Source: RPQJ01 sp963696545
GTDB taxonomy: Bacteria; Pseudomonadota; Gammaproteobacteria; Steroidobacterales; Steroidobacteraceae
DNA length: 64,000 nucleotides
Reading direction: 5' to 3'
Assembly: GCA_963696545.1 (NCBI GenBank)
Contig: CAVOKQ010000012.1
Coordinates: 613,104 to 677,103 of the forward strand
The position numbers and the translations under genes were made by a program. Numbering within the stretch: the stretch's first letter is position 1; each line of letters begins with the position of its first letter. Shown here in pieces: positions 7,396 to 16,151 of the stretch. Under the pieces are notes generated by a model. The model was given only the letters and a program-made list of their open reading frames with translations. It ran no database searches and was not told the DNA's origin.

Positions 7396-9192
7396 ATGAA
7401 CCTGATCCGCAATTTTTCCATCATCGCGCACATCGACCACGGCAAGTCGACGCTCGCCGACCGTTTCATCCAGACCTGCGGCGGCCTGGAGGATCGCGAG
7501 ATGCAGGCGCAGGTGCTCGACTCGATGGACCTGGAGCGCGAGCGCGGCATCACCATCAAGGCCCAGAGCGTCTCGCTGCGCTACAAGGCGCGCGACGGGC
7601 TGGTCTACCAGCTGAACATGATCGACACGCCGGGGCACGTGGACTTCTCCTACGAGGTCTCGCGCTCGCTGGCAGCCTGCGAGGGCGCGCTGCTGGTGGT
7701 GGACGCCGCGCAGGGCGTCGAGGCCCAGAGCGTCGCCAACTGCTACACGGCCATCGAGCAGGGACTCGAGGTCGTGCCGGTGCTGAACAAGATCGACCTG
7801 CCGTCGGCCGACCCCGACAAGGTCATCAAGGAGATCGAGGAGATCATCGGCATCGAGGCCACGGACGCGATACGGGTCAGCGCCAAGACCGGCGAGAACG
7901 TACCCGAGTTGCTCGAGACGTTGATCGCCCGGGTCCCGCCGCCCCACGGCAGCCCGGAAGCACCGCTGCAGGCGCTGATCATCGACTCCTGGTACGACAG
8001 CTATGTGGGCGTCGTGTCGCTGGTGCGGGTCGTCAATGGCTCGCTGCGCACCGGGCAGAAGATCCGCGTCTGGACCACGGGGCGCTGGCACCAGGTCGAC
8101 AAGCTCGGCCGCTTCACGCCGAAGTCGCTGGTGGCCGATTCGCTCGAGACGGGCGAGGTCGGGTTCGTGATCGCCGGCATCAAGGAGATCGACGGCGCGC
8201 CGGTGGGCGACACGATCACGCTGGATTCGCGGCCGTGCAGTGCGCCGCTGCCGGGCTTCAAGGCCATCAAGCCGCGCGTGTTCGCCGGGCTGTTCCCGGT
8301 GAGCTCGGACGACTACGAGTCATTCAGGGACGCTCTGCAGAAACTCAAGCTCAACGATTCCGCGCTGCACTACGAGCCCGAAGTCTCGACCGCGCTCGGC
8401 TTCGGCTTCCGCTGCGGGTTCCTCGGGCTGCTGCACATGGACATCGTGCAGGAGCGGCTCGAGCGCGAATACGAGCTGTCGCTGGTGACCAGCGCGCCGA
8501 CCGTGATCTACGAGGTGCTGACGACCGACGGCGAGATCGTCAACGTCGACAACCCGGCCAAGCTGCCGCCGGTCGACAAGATCAGGGAACTGCGCGAGCC
8601 GATCATCATCGCCAACATCCTGCTGCCGCCGGACTACGTCGGGCCGGTGATGAAGCTGTGCCTCGAGAAGCGCGGCGTGCAGAAGAAGCTGCTGTACCTC
8701 GGCAACCAGGTCTCGATGCAGTGGGAGTTGCCGCTCGCCGAGGTGGTGCTCGACTTCTTCGACCGCCTGAAGAGCTGCAGCCGCGGCTACGCGTCGTTCG
8801 ACTACGAGTTCGACCGTTTCCAGGCCGCGCCGCTGGTACGGCTCGACATCCTGATCAACGACGACAAGGTGGATGCACTCTCGATCATCAGCCACCGCGA
8901 CAGCGCCTACCAGCGCGGCCGGGAGCTCGTCGACAAGATGCAGGAGCTGATCCCGCGGCAGATGTTCGAGGTGGCCATCCAGGCTGCGATCGGCGCGCAC
9001 GTGATCGCCCGCTCGACCGTGAAGGCGCTGCGCAAGAACGTGCTCGCCAAGTGCTACGGCGGTGACATCAGCCGCAAGCGCAAGCTGCTCGAGAAGCAGA
9101 AAGAGGGCAAGAAGCGCATGAAGCAGCTCGGCCAGGTCGAGATCCCGCAGGAGGCGTTCCTCGCCGTGCTGCAGGTCGGCCGCAAGGACTGA
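7396..9192 (+). CDS. lepA: elongation factor 4 (LepA)
   Basis: Ribosome-dependent GTPase that acts in translation and ribosome assembly. The 598-residue length equals that of E. coli LepA. G1 is AHIDHGKST, G2 lies in RERGITIKAQ, G3 is DTPGHVDF and G4 is NKIDLP; the C-terminal LepA-specific domain with RNVLAKCYGGDISRKRKLL binds the ribosome. ATG 7396 begins MNLIRNFSIIAHIDHG, as in homologues; an in-frame TTG at 7363 was rejected. lepB follows after 68 bases, the usual arrangement. Confidence 0.98.
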   Translation: MNLIRNFSIIAHIDHGKSTLADRFIQTCGGLEDREMQAQVLDSMDLERERGITIKAQSVSLRYKARDGLVYQLNMIDTPGHVDFSYEVSRSLAACEGALLVVDAAQGVEAQSVANCYTAIEQGLEVVPVLNKIDLPSADPDKVIKEIEEIIGIEATDAIRVSAKTGENVPELLETLIARVPPPHGSPEAPLQALIIDSWYDSYVGVVSLVRVVNGSLRTGQKIRVWTTGRWHQVDKLGRFTPKSLVADSLETGEVGFVIAGIKEIDGAPVGDTITLDSRPCSAPLPGFKAIKPRVFAGLFPVSSDDYESFRDALQKLKLNDSALHYEPEVSTALGFGFRCGFLGLLHMDIVQERLEREYELSLVTSAPTVIYEVLTTDGEIVNVDNPAKLPPVDKIRELREPIIIANILLPPDYVGPVMKLCLEKRGVQKKLLYLGNQVSMQWELPLAEVVLDFFDRLKSCSRGYASFDYEFDRFQAAPLVRLDILINDDKVDALSIISHRDSAYQRGRELVDKMQELIPRQMFEVAIQAAIGAHVIARSTVKALRKNVLAKCYGGDISRKRKLLEKQKEGKKRMKQLGQVEIPQEAFLAVLQVGRKD

Positions 9193-9260
9193 ATGTGACG
9201 CAAGGCATTGATGATACGAAGAAAATGCACAATACTGCTGCCGCACTGGTGAGGTGACGC

Positions 9261-10043
9261 TTGGTCCTCGATTTCTCTTTCTGGCTGGTGGTCGCAACCG
9301 TCGTGACGGGCCTCGTCTGGGCGGCCGATGCCTGGTTCTTCCGGCCGCGGCGGCTCGGGCGGGCGACGGCGGGCGCGCTGCCGGACGAGCCCGTGGTGGT
9401 CGAGTACGCGCGCTCGTTCTTCCCGATCATCCTGGTCGTGCTGCTGATCCGTTCGTTCCTGTTCGAGCCGTTCCGCATCCCGTCCGACTCGATGATGCCG
9501 ACGCTGCTCGACGGCGACTTCATCTTCGTCAACAAGTTCACCTACGGGCTGCGCCTGCCGGTCGTCAATGCCGAGATCGTGGCCATGGGCGAGCCGCAGC
9601 GTGGTGACGTCGTGGTCTTCCGGCTGCCGTCGGATCCGTCGACGAACTACATCAAGCGCCTGGTGGGCTTGCCCGGCGACCACATCGTCGTGCGCGAGAA
9701 GCGCGTGTACGTGAACGGCGAGGAGCAGTCCGTGCAGCTCGACGGCATGTTCGAGCCGTTCAACAGCACGCCGCTTGCGCAGATCGGCATCGAGCAGCTC
9801 GGGCAGGCGGCCCACCGGGTGCTCTACATCGCCGAGCGGCCCTCGTACGATTTCGACGACGTCGTGCCGGCCGGCCACTTCTTCTTCATGGGCGACAACC
9901 GCGACAACAGTCGCGACAGCCGCTTCCCCGAAGTCGGCTTCGTGCCGGTCGACAACGTCGTCGGCAAGGCCGTGCGCATCTGGCTCAACTGGCGCCTGCC
10001 CAACGCCCCGATCTGGAACCGGATCGGCGACGCGATCCACTGA
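9261..10043 (+). CDS. lepB: signal peptidase I
   Basis: A 260-residue inner-membrane protease that removes signal peptides from exported proteins. Two N-terminal membrane segments are at about 6-24 and 50-68. The catalytic dyad is Ser77 in PSDSMMPTLL and Lys132 in NYIKRLVGLPGD; the box with MGDNRDNSRDSR is at about residues 211-222. The start is TTG at 9261, preceded by GGTGAGGTG at good spacing, and no ATG gives a better N-terminus. Followed by the DUF4845 gene, rnc and era. Confidence 0.95.
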   Translation: MVLDFSFWLVVATVVTGLVWAADAWFFRPRRLGRATAGALPDEPVVVEYARSFFPIILVVLLIRSFLFEPFRIPSDSMMPTLLDGDFIFVNKFTYGLRLPVVNAEIVAMGEPQRGDVVVFRLPSDPSTNYIKRLVGLPGDHIVVREKRVYVNGEEQSVQLDGMFEPFNSTPLAQIGIEQLGQAAHRVLYIAERPSYDFDDVVPAGHFFFMGDNRDNSRDSRFPEVGFVPVDNVVGKAVRIWLNWRLPNAPIWNRIGDAIH

Positions 10044-10063
10044 CCCCCCAACGGAGTCATCAA

Positions 10064-10429
10064 ATGAAGCAACGTCAGCGCGGTGCGACTTTCCTCGGGA
10101 TCGTGGTGATCCTGCTGATCCTCGGCGCCGGTTTGTATGCGGCGATCCGTCTCGTGCCCGTGTACCTCGAGTACACGAAGGTGGCGCGCGCACTCGAACA
10201 GGTGCGCGATGAGCTCGGGTCCGTGGACACGAACCCGCAGATGATCCGCCGCGCGCTCGAGAAGCGCTGGGACGTTGAGGACATCGCGAGCATCGGCTGG
10301 CGGGAAGTCGACGTCAAGAAATCGGACAACGGCTACGACGTCCAGGCGGCCTACGAGGTCGAGCGTCCGTTCGTCGCGAACGTCTACCTGCTCGCGAAGT
10401 TCGACAAGCTGGTCACGATCCAGCAGTAA
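10064..10429 (+). CDS. DUF4845 single-pass membrane protein
   Basis: A 121-residue protein with a basic N-terminus and one membrane helix at about residues 8-28, then a soluble domain rich in charged residues. DUF4845 proteins are found between lepB and rnc in many beta- and gammaproteobacteria; function is not known, though the position suggests a link to secretion or envelope functions. RBS-like GGAG lies upstream of the ATG at 10064. Confidence 0.85.
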   Translation: MKQRQRGATFLGIVVILLILGAGLYAAIRLVPVYLEYTKVARALEQVRDELGSVDTNPQMIRRALEKRWDVEDIASIGWREVDVKKSDNGYDVQAAYEVERPFVANVYLLAKFDKLVTIQQ

Positions 10430-10436
10430 GCGGGAC

Positions 10437-11129
10437 TTGCTCACGGCTGGCGAATGGTCCGAGGCGCGGCTCGGGTATCGATTCAGCGACCCGGCGCTGC
10501 TCGACGCCGCGCTGACACACCGCAGCGCGGGCAAGGAAAACTACGAGCGACTCGAGTTCCTCGGTGACGCGGTGCTCAACTTCGCGGTGGCCGGACTGGT
10601 GTTTCGCGAGTACCCGGATGCGAACGAAGGCGACCTGAGCCGCTACCGGTCCGCCCTGGTGAGCGGGCACTCGCTGGCCGAGGCCGCCGCCGGACTGGGC
10701 CTTGGCGACCAGCTCCGGCTCGGCAGCGGCGAGCTGAAGACGGGGGGCTTCCGGCGCGGCTCGATCCTTGCGGACTCGCTCGAGGCCGTGTTCGGGGCGA
10801 TCTACCTCGACGGCGGTCTCGAGGCAGCGCGGGTGGTGATCGAGACGATGTTCGCCGGCCAGGTCGCCGGATTGCCCGAGGCGCGCGAACTCAAGGACCC
10901 GAAGACGCGGCTGCAGGAGCTGTTGCAGGCGCGGGGCGATGGCTTGCCCGCGTACGCCGTCGAGGACGTCAGCGGCGAGCCGCACGAGCACTGGTTCGTG
11001 GCGAGTTGCGAGGTGGCAGCCCGTGGCCTGCGCGAGACGGGCGAGGGATCGAGCCGGCGGCGTGCGGAACAGGCGGCGGCGCAGAGGGTGCTCGACGCAC
11101 TCGTGGAACGGGGGACGCGCGGTGACTGA
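10437..11129 (+). CDS. rnc: ribonuclease III
   Basis: A 230-residue double-strand-specific endoribonuclease for rRNA maturation and mRNA decay. The signature ERLEFLGDAVLNFAV is at residues 37-51, with the second metal-binding acidic cluster in DSLEAVFGAIYLDGG. The dsRNA-binding domain starts near KDPKTRLQELLQ and runs to the C-terminus. The start is TTG at 10437, seven bases after the previous stop; no in-frame ATG precedes the conserved domain. The 3' end overlaps the era GTG start by eight bases, as in the usual rnc-era operon. Confidence 0.95.
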   Translation: MLTAGEWSEARLGYRFSDPALLDAALTHRSAGKENYERLEFLGDAVLNFAVAGLVFREYPDANEGDLSRYRSALVSGHSLAEAAAGLGLGDQLRLGSGELKTGGFRRGSILADSLEAVFGAIYLDGGLEAARVVIETMFAGQVAGLPEARELKDPKTRLQELLQARGDGLPAYAVEDVSGEPHEHWFVASCEVAARGLRETGEGSSRRRAEQAAAQRVLDALVERGTRGD

Positions 11130-12054
11130 AGAAATCGGAATCACGGACACGGGCGGCACGCAACCACGGTGCGGCTTCGCCGCGCTGGTCGGGCGGCCCA
11201 ACGTCGGCAAGTCGACGCTGCTGAATGCGCTGCTCGGGCAGAAGATCAGCATCGTCAGCCCGAAGCCGCAGACCACGCGCACGCGAATCCACGGCGTGCT
11301 GACGCGTCCCGGGATGCAGATCGTGTTCGTCGACCTGCCGGGCATCCACGCGAAGCAGCCGCGCGCCATCAACCGCTACATGAACCGCACGGCACTCGCC
11401 TCGCTGGCGGATTCCGACGTGAACCTGTTCGTCATCGAGGCGCTGCGCTGGACCGAGGAGGACGAGCGCGCGCTCGCCGAATTGAAGGCGGCCGGCCGGC
11501 CGATCCTGCTGCTGATCAACAAGGTGGACCGCGCGCATCCGAAGGAGCGGCTGCTGCCGTTCATCGAGGAGCTTTCCCGCAAGGCGGATTTCGCACAGGT
11601 CGTGCCGCTGTCGGCTCTGAAGCGCTCGAACCTCGATCGGCTGCCCGAGCTGATCGCGGGGTTCCTGCCCGAGTCGCCGCACCTGTACCCGCCGGAGCAG
11701 GTCACGGACGCTACCGACCGGTTCATGGCGGCCGAGATCGTCCGGGAGAAGCTGACGCGCCGGCTGCAGGAAGAGTTGCCGTACGGCCTCGTCGTGGAGA
11801 TCGAGGGCATGGGCGTTGCCGAGGACGAGCCGGGCAAGCTCGTGGTGCAGGCCGTGATCTGGGTGGAGCGCACCGGGCAGAAGGCGATCGTGATCGGCAA
11901 GGGCGGCGAGCTGCTGAAGGAAGTCGGCCGCGAGGCGCGACTCGACCTGAAGCGGCATTTCGGCCAGCCCGTGCACCTCGAGCTGTGGGTCAAGGTCCGC
12001 GAGGGCTGGTCCGACGACGAGAATGCGCTGCGCAAGTTCGGGTTCGACGCGTGA
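11122..12054 (+). CDS. era: GTPase Era
   Basis: A 310-residue essential GTPase that binds 16S rRNA during 30S maturation. G1 GRPNVGKST, G3 DLPGIH and G4 NKVD are intact, and the KH domain contains VIGKGGELLKEVGREAR. It begins with GTG at 11122, overlapping rnc, and its stop overlaps the recO GTG. The first 15 residues before the G domain are a little longer than in E. coli Era. Confidence 0.96.
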   Translation: MTEEIGITDTGGTQPRCGFAALVGRPNVGKSTLLNALLGQKISIVSPKPQTTRTRIHGVLTRPGMQIVFVDLPGIHAKQPRAINRYMNRTALASLADSDVNLFVIEALRWTEEDERALAELKAAGRPILLLINKVDRAHPKERLLPFIEELSRKADFAQVVPLSALKRSNLDRLPELIAGFLPESPHLYPPEQVTDATDRFMAAEIVREKLTRRLQEELPYGLVVEIEGMGVAEDEPGKLVVQAVIWVERTGQKAIVIGKGGELLKEVGREARLDLKRHFGQPVHLELWVKVREGWSDDENALRKFGFDA

Positions 12055-12800
12055 CTTCGAGCGCGCGCCGCGTGCAGCTCGAACCGGCATTCCTGCTGCA
12101 TCACTACGCGTGGCGCGATTCGAGCCGCATCCTCGAGCTGCTCACGCGCTCGCATGGCCGTGTGTCGGTATTCGCCCGTGCGGCGCGGCGGGGCGGTTCT
12201 TCGCTGCCGGCCGCATTGCAGCCGTTCGGCGAGCTGCTGGTGTCCTGGACCGCGCGGGGAGAGGCGGGGCAACTGAACGGCGCCGAGCGGGTGCGTGCGC
12301 CGGCCATGCTCGCCGGTGACCGGCTCATGAGCGCCTTTTACGCCAATGAGCTGCTTATGAAGCTGTTGCCGCGCCATGATCCACATCCGACACTGTTCGA
12401 CGCCTATGCGGCGCTGCTCGAGCGGCTGCACGACCCGCTGGCGAAGCCCGCGCGCGCTCTGCGCGTGTTCGAGAAGCGACTGCTCGAGGAACTCGGCTGG
12501 GGGCTCAACCTCGAATCGGACGTTGCCAGCGGGCGGCCGGTGGAGGAGACCCGCAGCTATCGCTACCGCGTCGATGGCGGCGCCGAGGTCGTCGATGGAG
12601 TGGCGGAAGGAAGCTTGGTGTTTTCGGGTGCCTCGCTGCTGTCGCTGGCCCGCGAGGAACTCGCCGACGAGCGCAGCCTTGCCGACGCGCGCCGCCTGCT
12701 GCAGGCGGCGATCGAGCAGTGCCTCGACGGCCGGCCACTGCGGACCCGCGAGGTGATGATTGCAATGCGCGCCCACGGCGGCCGCGCCCAGGGAGGCTGA
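12051..12800 (+). CDS. recO: DNA repair protein RecO
   Basis: A 249-residue protein that loads RecA on SSB-coated DNA together with RecR. The N-terminal OB-fold is recognisable by EPAFLLHHYAWRDSSRILE and then SHGRVSVFARAARRG; the helical C-terminal domain has FEKRLLEELGWGLNL. GTG at 12051 overlaps the era stop (GTGA), and pdxJ follows after three bases, matching the classical rnc-era-recO-pdxJ-acpS order. Confidence 0.93.
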   Translation: MTSSARRVQLEPAFLLHHYAWRDSSRILELLTRSHGRVSVFARAARRGGSSLPAALQPFGELLVSWTARGEAGQLNGAERVRAPAMLAGDRLMSAFYANELLMKLLPRHDPHPTLFDAYAALLERLHDPLAKPARALRVFEKRLLEELGWGLNLESDVASGRPVEETRSYRYRVDGGAEVVDGVAEGSLVFSGASLLSLAREELADERSLADARRLLQAAIEQCLDGRPLRTREVMIAMRAHGGRAQGG

Positions 12801-12803
12801 ATC

Positions 12804-13556
12804 GTGCTCACCCATCCGTTGCGCCTCGGCGTCAACATCGATCACGTGGCGACGCTGCGCCAGGTTCGCCGCGCGACGTTTCCGGACCCGCTCTACGCGG
12901 CGCTGGTCGCGGAGCAGTCCGGCGCCGACAGCATCACGCTGCACCTGCGCGAGGACCGGCGGCACATCCAGGATCACGACGTCACGCGGATGCGCGCGGC
13001 GCTGCAGACGCGCATGAACCTGGAGATGGCGGCCACCGAGCCGATGCTCGCGATCGCCCGCAGCGTGCGTCCGCAGGACTGCTGCCTGGTGCCGGAAAAG
13101 CGCGAGGAACTCACCACCGAAGGCGGGCTCGACGTGGCCGGGCAGGTCGCACGGCTGCGCGAATGCTGCGCCGGCCTGCGCGATGCGGGCATCCGCGTAT
13201 CGCTGTTCGTCGACCCGGAGCCGGCGCAGCTCCAGGCGTCGCTCGAAGCCGGCGCGCCAGTCGTCGAGCTGCACACCGGCGCATATGCTGATTCGACCGG
13301 TGAGCGCCAGGCGATGGAACTGATGCGCATCGCCGAGGCAGCGCGGTTCGGGTCGCGCATCGGTCTCACGGTGCACGCGGGCCACGGGCTCAACTATCAC
13401 AACGTGCAGCCGGTGGCCGCGATTCCCGAGATCGTCGAGCTCAATATCGGGCATGCCATCGTCGCACGCGCCGTGATGGACGGCATCGGTCCGGCAGTGC
13501 GCGAGATGAAAGCGCTGATGGATGCGGCGCGGCGCGGCATCCCGGTCGCTGGCTGA
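12804..13556 (+). CDS. pdxJ: pyridoxine 5'-phosphate synthase
   Basis: A 250-residue TIM-barrel enzyme that joins 1-deoxyxylulose 5-phosphate and 3-amino-2-oxopropyl phosphate to make pyridoxine phosphate, the last step of the DXP-dependent B6 route. The N-terminus LRLGVNIDHVATLRQVR and the motifs LHLREDRRHI, VPEKREELTTEGGLDV and GHGLNYHNV contain the conserved catalytic and phosphate-binding residues. GTG start at 12804. Confidence 0.97.
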   Translation: MLTHPLRLGVNIDHVATLRQVRRATFPDPLYAALVAEQSGADSITLHLREDRRHIQDHDVTRMRAALQTRMNLEMAATEPMLAIARSVRPQDCCLVPEKREELTTEGGLDVAGQVARLRECCAGLRDAGIRVSLFVDPEPAQLQASLEAGAPVVELHTGAYADSTGERQAMELMRIAEAARFGSRIGLTVHAGHGLNYHNVQPVAAIPEIVELNIGHAIVARAVMDGIGPAVREMKALMDAARRGIPVAG

Positions 13557-13567
13557 GACATGGCCCG

Positions 13568-13957
13568 ATGATCTTCGGCATCGGCACCGATGTCGTGCAG
13601 CTCGCACGGGTCGAGGCGACCTACGCGCGCCACGGCGAGCATTTCGTGCGGCGCCTGCTGATGCCGGAGGAGGAGATCGCGTTCCGGCGCTACAAGCGGC
13701 CGGTCCGCTTCCTCGCGATGCGCTTCGCCGCGAAGGAAGCGATCGTGAAGGCGCTGGGCACCGGGTTCGCGCATGGCATCTGGATCCGCGACGTGGGCAT
13801 CCAGTCGAACGAGTGGGGGCGCCCCGAGGTGATCTGGTCCGAGCGCGGGCGGGCGCTGCGCGACCGGCTCGGGGCAGGTGAGGGCCACGTTACCCTCACC
13901 GACGAGGCGGGCCTCGTCGTCGCCGTGGCGGTGCTCATGAGGCAGGAGTCAAAGTGA
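13568..13957 (+). CDS. acpS: holo-[acyl-carrier-protein] synthase
   Basis: A 129-residue phosphopantetheinyl transferase that activates acyl carrier protein. The conserved GIGTDVVQLARVE at the N-terminus and FAAKEAIVKALGTGF supply the Mg-binding Asp and Glu. Follows pdxJ by 11 bases, and its stop overlaps the GTG start of the next gene by four bases. Confidence 0.96.
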   Translation: MIFGIGTDVVQLARVEATYARHGEHFVRRLLMPEEEIAFRRYKRPVRFLAMRFAAKEAIVKALGTGFAHGIWIRDVGIQSNEWGRPEVIWSERGRALRDRLGAGEGHVTLTDEAGLVVAVAVLMRQESK

Positions 13958-14736
13958 CAATCAGCAACGTATTTGCATTCGACATCGAGACCGTGCCGGA
14001 CGTCGAGTTCGGCCGCAGGCTGCACGGACTCGACGGTCTTTCCGACAAGCAGATCGGGTACGTGATGCAGACCCGTCAACGGGAGCAGACCGGCTCGGAG
14101 TTCCTGTCGCTCGAGCAGCAGCGCGTCGTCGCGATCTCGGTCGCGATGCGCACTCGCGAAGGCTTCAAGGCCTGGAGCCTGGGCGAGCCCGATTCCACCG
14201 AGGCGGAGCTCGTGCGCCGGTTCTTCGACGGCATCGAGCGCTACAGTCCCACGCTCGTCAGCTGGAACGGCAGCGGCTTCGACCTGCCGGTGCTGCATTA
14301 CCGGGCGCTGCGGCACCGCGTCCAGGCCCATCGCTACTGGGAGATGGGTGACGAGGACCAGTCGTTCCGCTGGAACAATTACATCAGCCGCTTCCACTGG
14401 CGCCACATCGACCTGATGGACGTGCTCGCCGGGTTCCAGGGACGGGGCCGCGTAGGGCTCGACAGGATGGCGCAGCTGCTCGGTCTGCCGGGCAAGCTCG
14501 GCATGTCGGGCGAGGGCGTCTGGGAAGCGCACCTGGAGGGCCGCAGCGAGGACATCCGCAACTACTGCGAGACGGACGTCGTCAACACTTACCTGATCTA
14601 CCTGCGCTTCGAGTACATGCGGGGACGGCTCACGTCCGACGAACTCGATCGCGAGTGCGGGGTCGTGCGTGCGTGGCTCGAGTCGGCCGGCAAGCCGCAC
14701 CTCAGCGAGTTCCTGGAGGCCTGGCCGGCCGGCTGA
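13954..14736 (+). CDS. predicted 3'-5' exonuclease, PolB-like DEDD family
   Basis: A 260-residue protein with the exonuclease fold related to that of B-family polymerases (Pfam DNA_pol_B_exo_2 type). Exo I is FAFDIETVPD (Asp and Glu), Exo II is LVSWNGSGFDLPVL, and Exo III is the C-terminal YCETDVVNTYLIYLRFE with a DEDDy-type pattern. No polymerase domain follows, so it is a stand-alone nuclease; the substrate is unknown. GTG at 13954 overlaps acpS, and rlmD starts two bases after the stop, which suggests one transcript. Confidence 0.88.
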   Translation: MTISNVFAFDIETVPDVEFGRRLHGLDGLSDKQIGYVMQTRQREQTGSEFLSLEQQRVVAISVAMRTREGFKAWSLGEPDSTEAELVRRFFDGIERYSPTLVSWNGSGFDLPVLHYRALRHRVQAHRYWEMGDEDQSFRWNNYISRFHWRHIDLMDVLAGFQGRGRVGLDRMAQLLGLPGKLGMSGEGVWEAHLEGRSEDIRNYCETDVVNTYLIYLRFEYMRGRLTSDELDRECGVVRAWLESAGKPHLSEFLEAWPAG

Positions 14737-14738
14737 GG

Positions 14739-16049
14739 ATGAAGCGGATCAGCGTCGCACCAGAGGAGGCCGACATCGTCGACCTCTCCCACGAAGGCCA
14801 GGGCGTAGCGAAGCCCGACGGCAAGACAGTCTTCGTCGCCGATGCGTTGCCGGGCGAGCGGGTGGTGATGAGGCGCGTCGGCCGGCGCCGCACATACGAC
14901 GAAGCTGTGCTCGAGCAGGTGCTGCACGCGAGTCCGGACCGCGTGCCCGCGGAGTGCCCGCATTTCGGCCTGTGTGGCGGCTGTGCATTGCAGCACCTGT
15001 CACCCGCGGCGCAGCTGGCGTTCAAGCAGTCGCAGCTGATCGAGAACCTCTCGCGGCTCGGCAGTGTCGAGCCCGCGCGGCTGCTCGAGCCGCTCAGGGG
15101 GCCGGTCTGGGGTTACCGGCGCCGCGCGCGACTCGGCATCAAGCTGGTGCCGCGCAAGGGTCGAGTGCTCGTCGGTTTCCGCGAGCGCTCGGCGCCGTAT
15201 GTCGCAGACCTCCACGAATGCCGGGTACTCGCTCCTCCTGCAGGCCAGTTGATCGACCCGCTGGCCGCTCTCGTCGCGAGCCTGTCGATTGCGGCGCGCG
15301 TGCCGCAGGCGGAAATCGCGGTCACCGCGGACACCTGCGCGGTGGTGCTACGCGTGCTCGACCCGCCGACGGACGCGGACCTTGATGCTTTGCGCGCGTT
15401 TGCAACGCACCATCCCGTGCGTATCTACCTGCAGCCCGGCGGCGTCGATACGGTGCGGCCGCTGCGGCCCGATGCCCCGCTGCTCGGTTACGCGCTGCCG
15501 TCGTTCGGGTTGGCGCTCGAGTTCGAACCGACGGATTTCATCCAGGTGAACGGCCCGCTGAACGAGGCGATGGTGAGCCGCGCGGTCCAGTTGCTCGAAC
15601 TCGAGCCGGGCCATGCGGTGCTCGACCTCTTCTGCGGCCTGGGTAACTTCTCGCTGCCGCTCGCGACCCGCGCCCGCGAGGTGGTCGGCATCGAGGGCGA
15701 CGCGGGGCTGGTGGCGCGCGCGGGCCGAAACGCCGTGCGCAATGGGATCGCGAACGCCGTGTTCTACGCTGGCGACCTGATGGCCGGCGCATACGACGCG
15801 CCCTGGGCGCTGCGGCCGTACGATCGCGTGCTGCTCGATCCACCGCGGGCCGGTGCGCGCGAAGTGTTGCCGGTGGTCGGGCGCAGCGGCGCGGGACGCG
15901 TCGTGTATATTTCCTGTCACCCGGGCAGCCTTGCCCGCGACGCGGGAATCCTGGTCAGGGACCACGGATTCCGGCTTGCGGCCGCCGGGGTGATGGACAT
16001 GTTCCCGCACACGACCCACGTCGAGGCCGTGGCCGTCTTCGAGCGCTGA
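14739..16049 (+). CDS. rlmD: 23S rRNA (uracil(1939)-C(5))-methyltransferase
   Basis: A 436-residue SAM-dependent methyltransferase. An N-terminal TRAM domain covers about 6-65, followed by the iron-sulfur cluster motif CPHFGLCGGC and a fourth Cys in HECRVL near residue 162. The Rossmann domain has LDLFCGLGNFSLPL, LLDPPRAGAR and the catalytic nucleophile in ISCHPGSLARD. Length and motif order fit RlmD/RumA rather than the shorter TrmA, which lacks a TRAM domain. Confidence 0.93.
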   Translation: MKRISVAPEEADIVDLSHEGQGVAKPDGKTVFVADALPGERVVMRRVGRRRTYDEAVLEQVLHASPDRVPAECPHFGLCGGCALQHLSPAAQLAFKQSQLIENLSRLGSVEPARLLEPLRGPVWGYRRRARLGIKLVPRKGRVLVGFRERSAPYVADLHECRVLAPPAGQLIDPLAALVASLSIAARVPQAEIAVTADTCAVVLRVLDPPTDADLDALRAFATHHPVRIYLQPGGVDTVRPLRPDAPLLGYALPSFGLALEFEPTDFIQVNGPLNEAMVSRAVQLLELEPGHAVLDLFCGLGNFSLPLATRAREVVGIEGDAGLVARAGRNAVRNGIANAVFYAGDLMAGAYDAPWALRPYDRVLLDPPRAGAREVLPVVGRSGAGRVVYISCHPGSLARDAGILVRDHGFRLAAAGVMDMFPHTTHVEAVAVFER

Positions 16050-16151
16050 TCCGATGACCACAGAGATCGACCGCAGGTTCCCGGTAGTGAGCACGCACCT
16101 GGCGCGGCACCCATGGTCATCGTGGTCGCTGTCCGCCACGGGAGACGTCAC

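Noticed and set aside
13954..14736. Full B-family DNA polymerase
   Set aside because: Only the exonuclease fold is present in 260 residues; no polymerase motifs follow.
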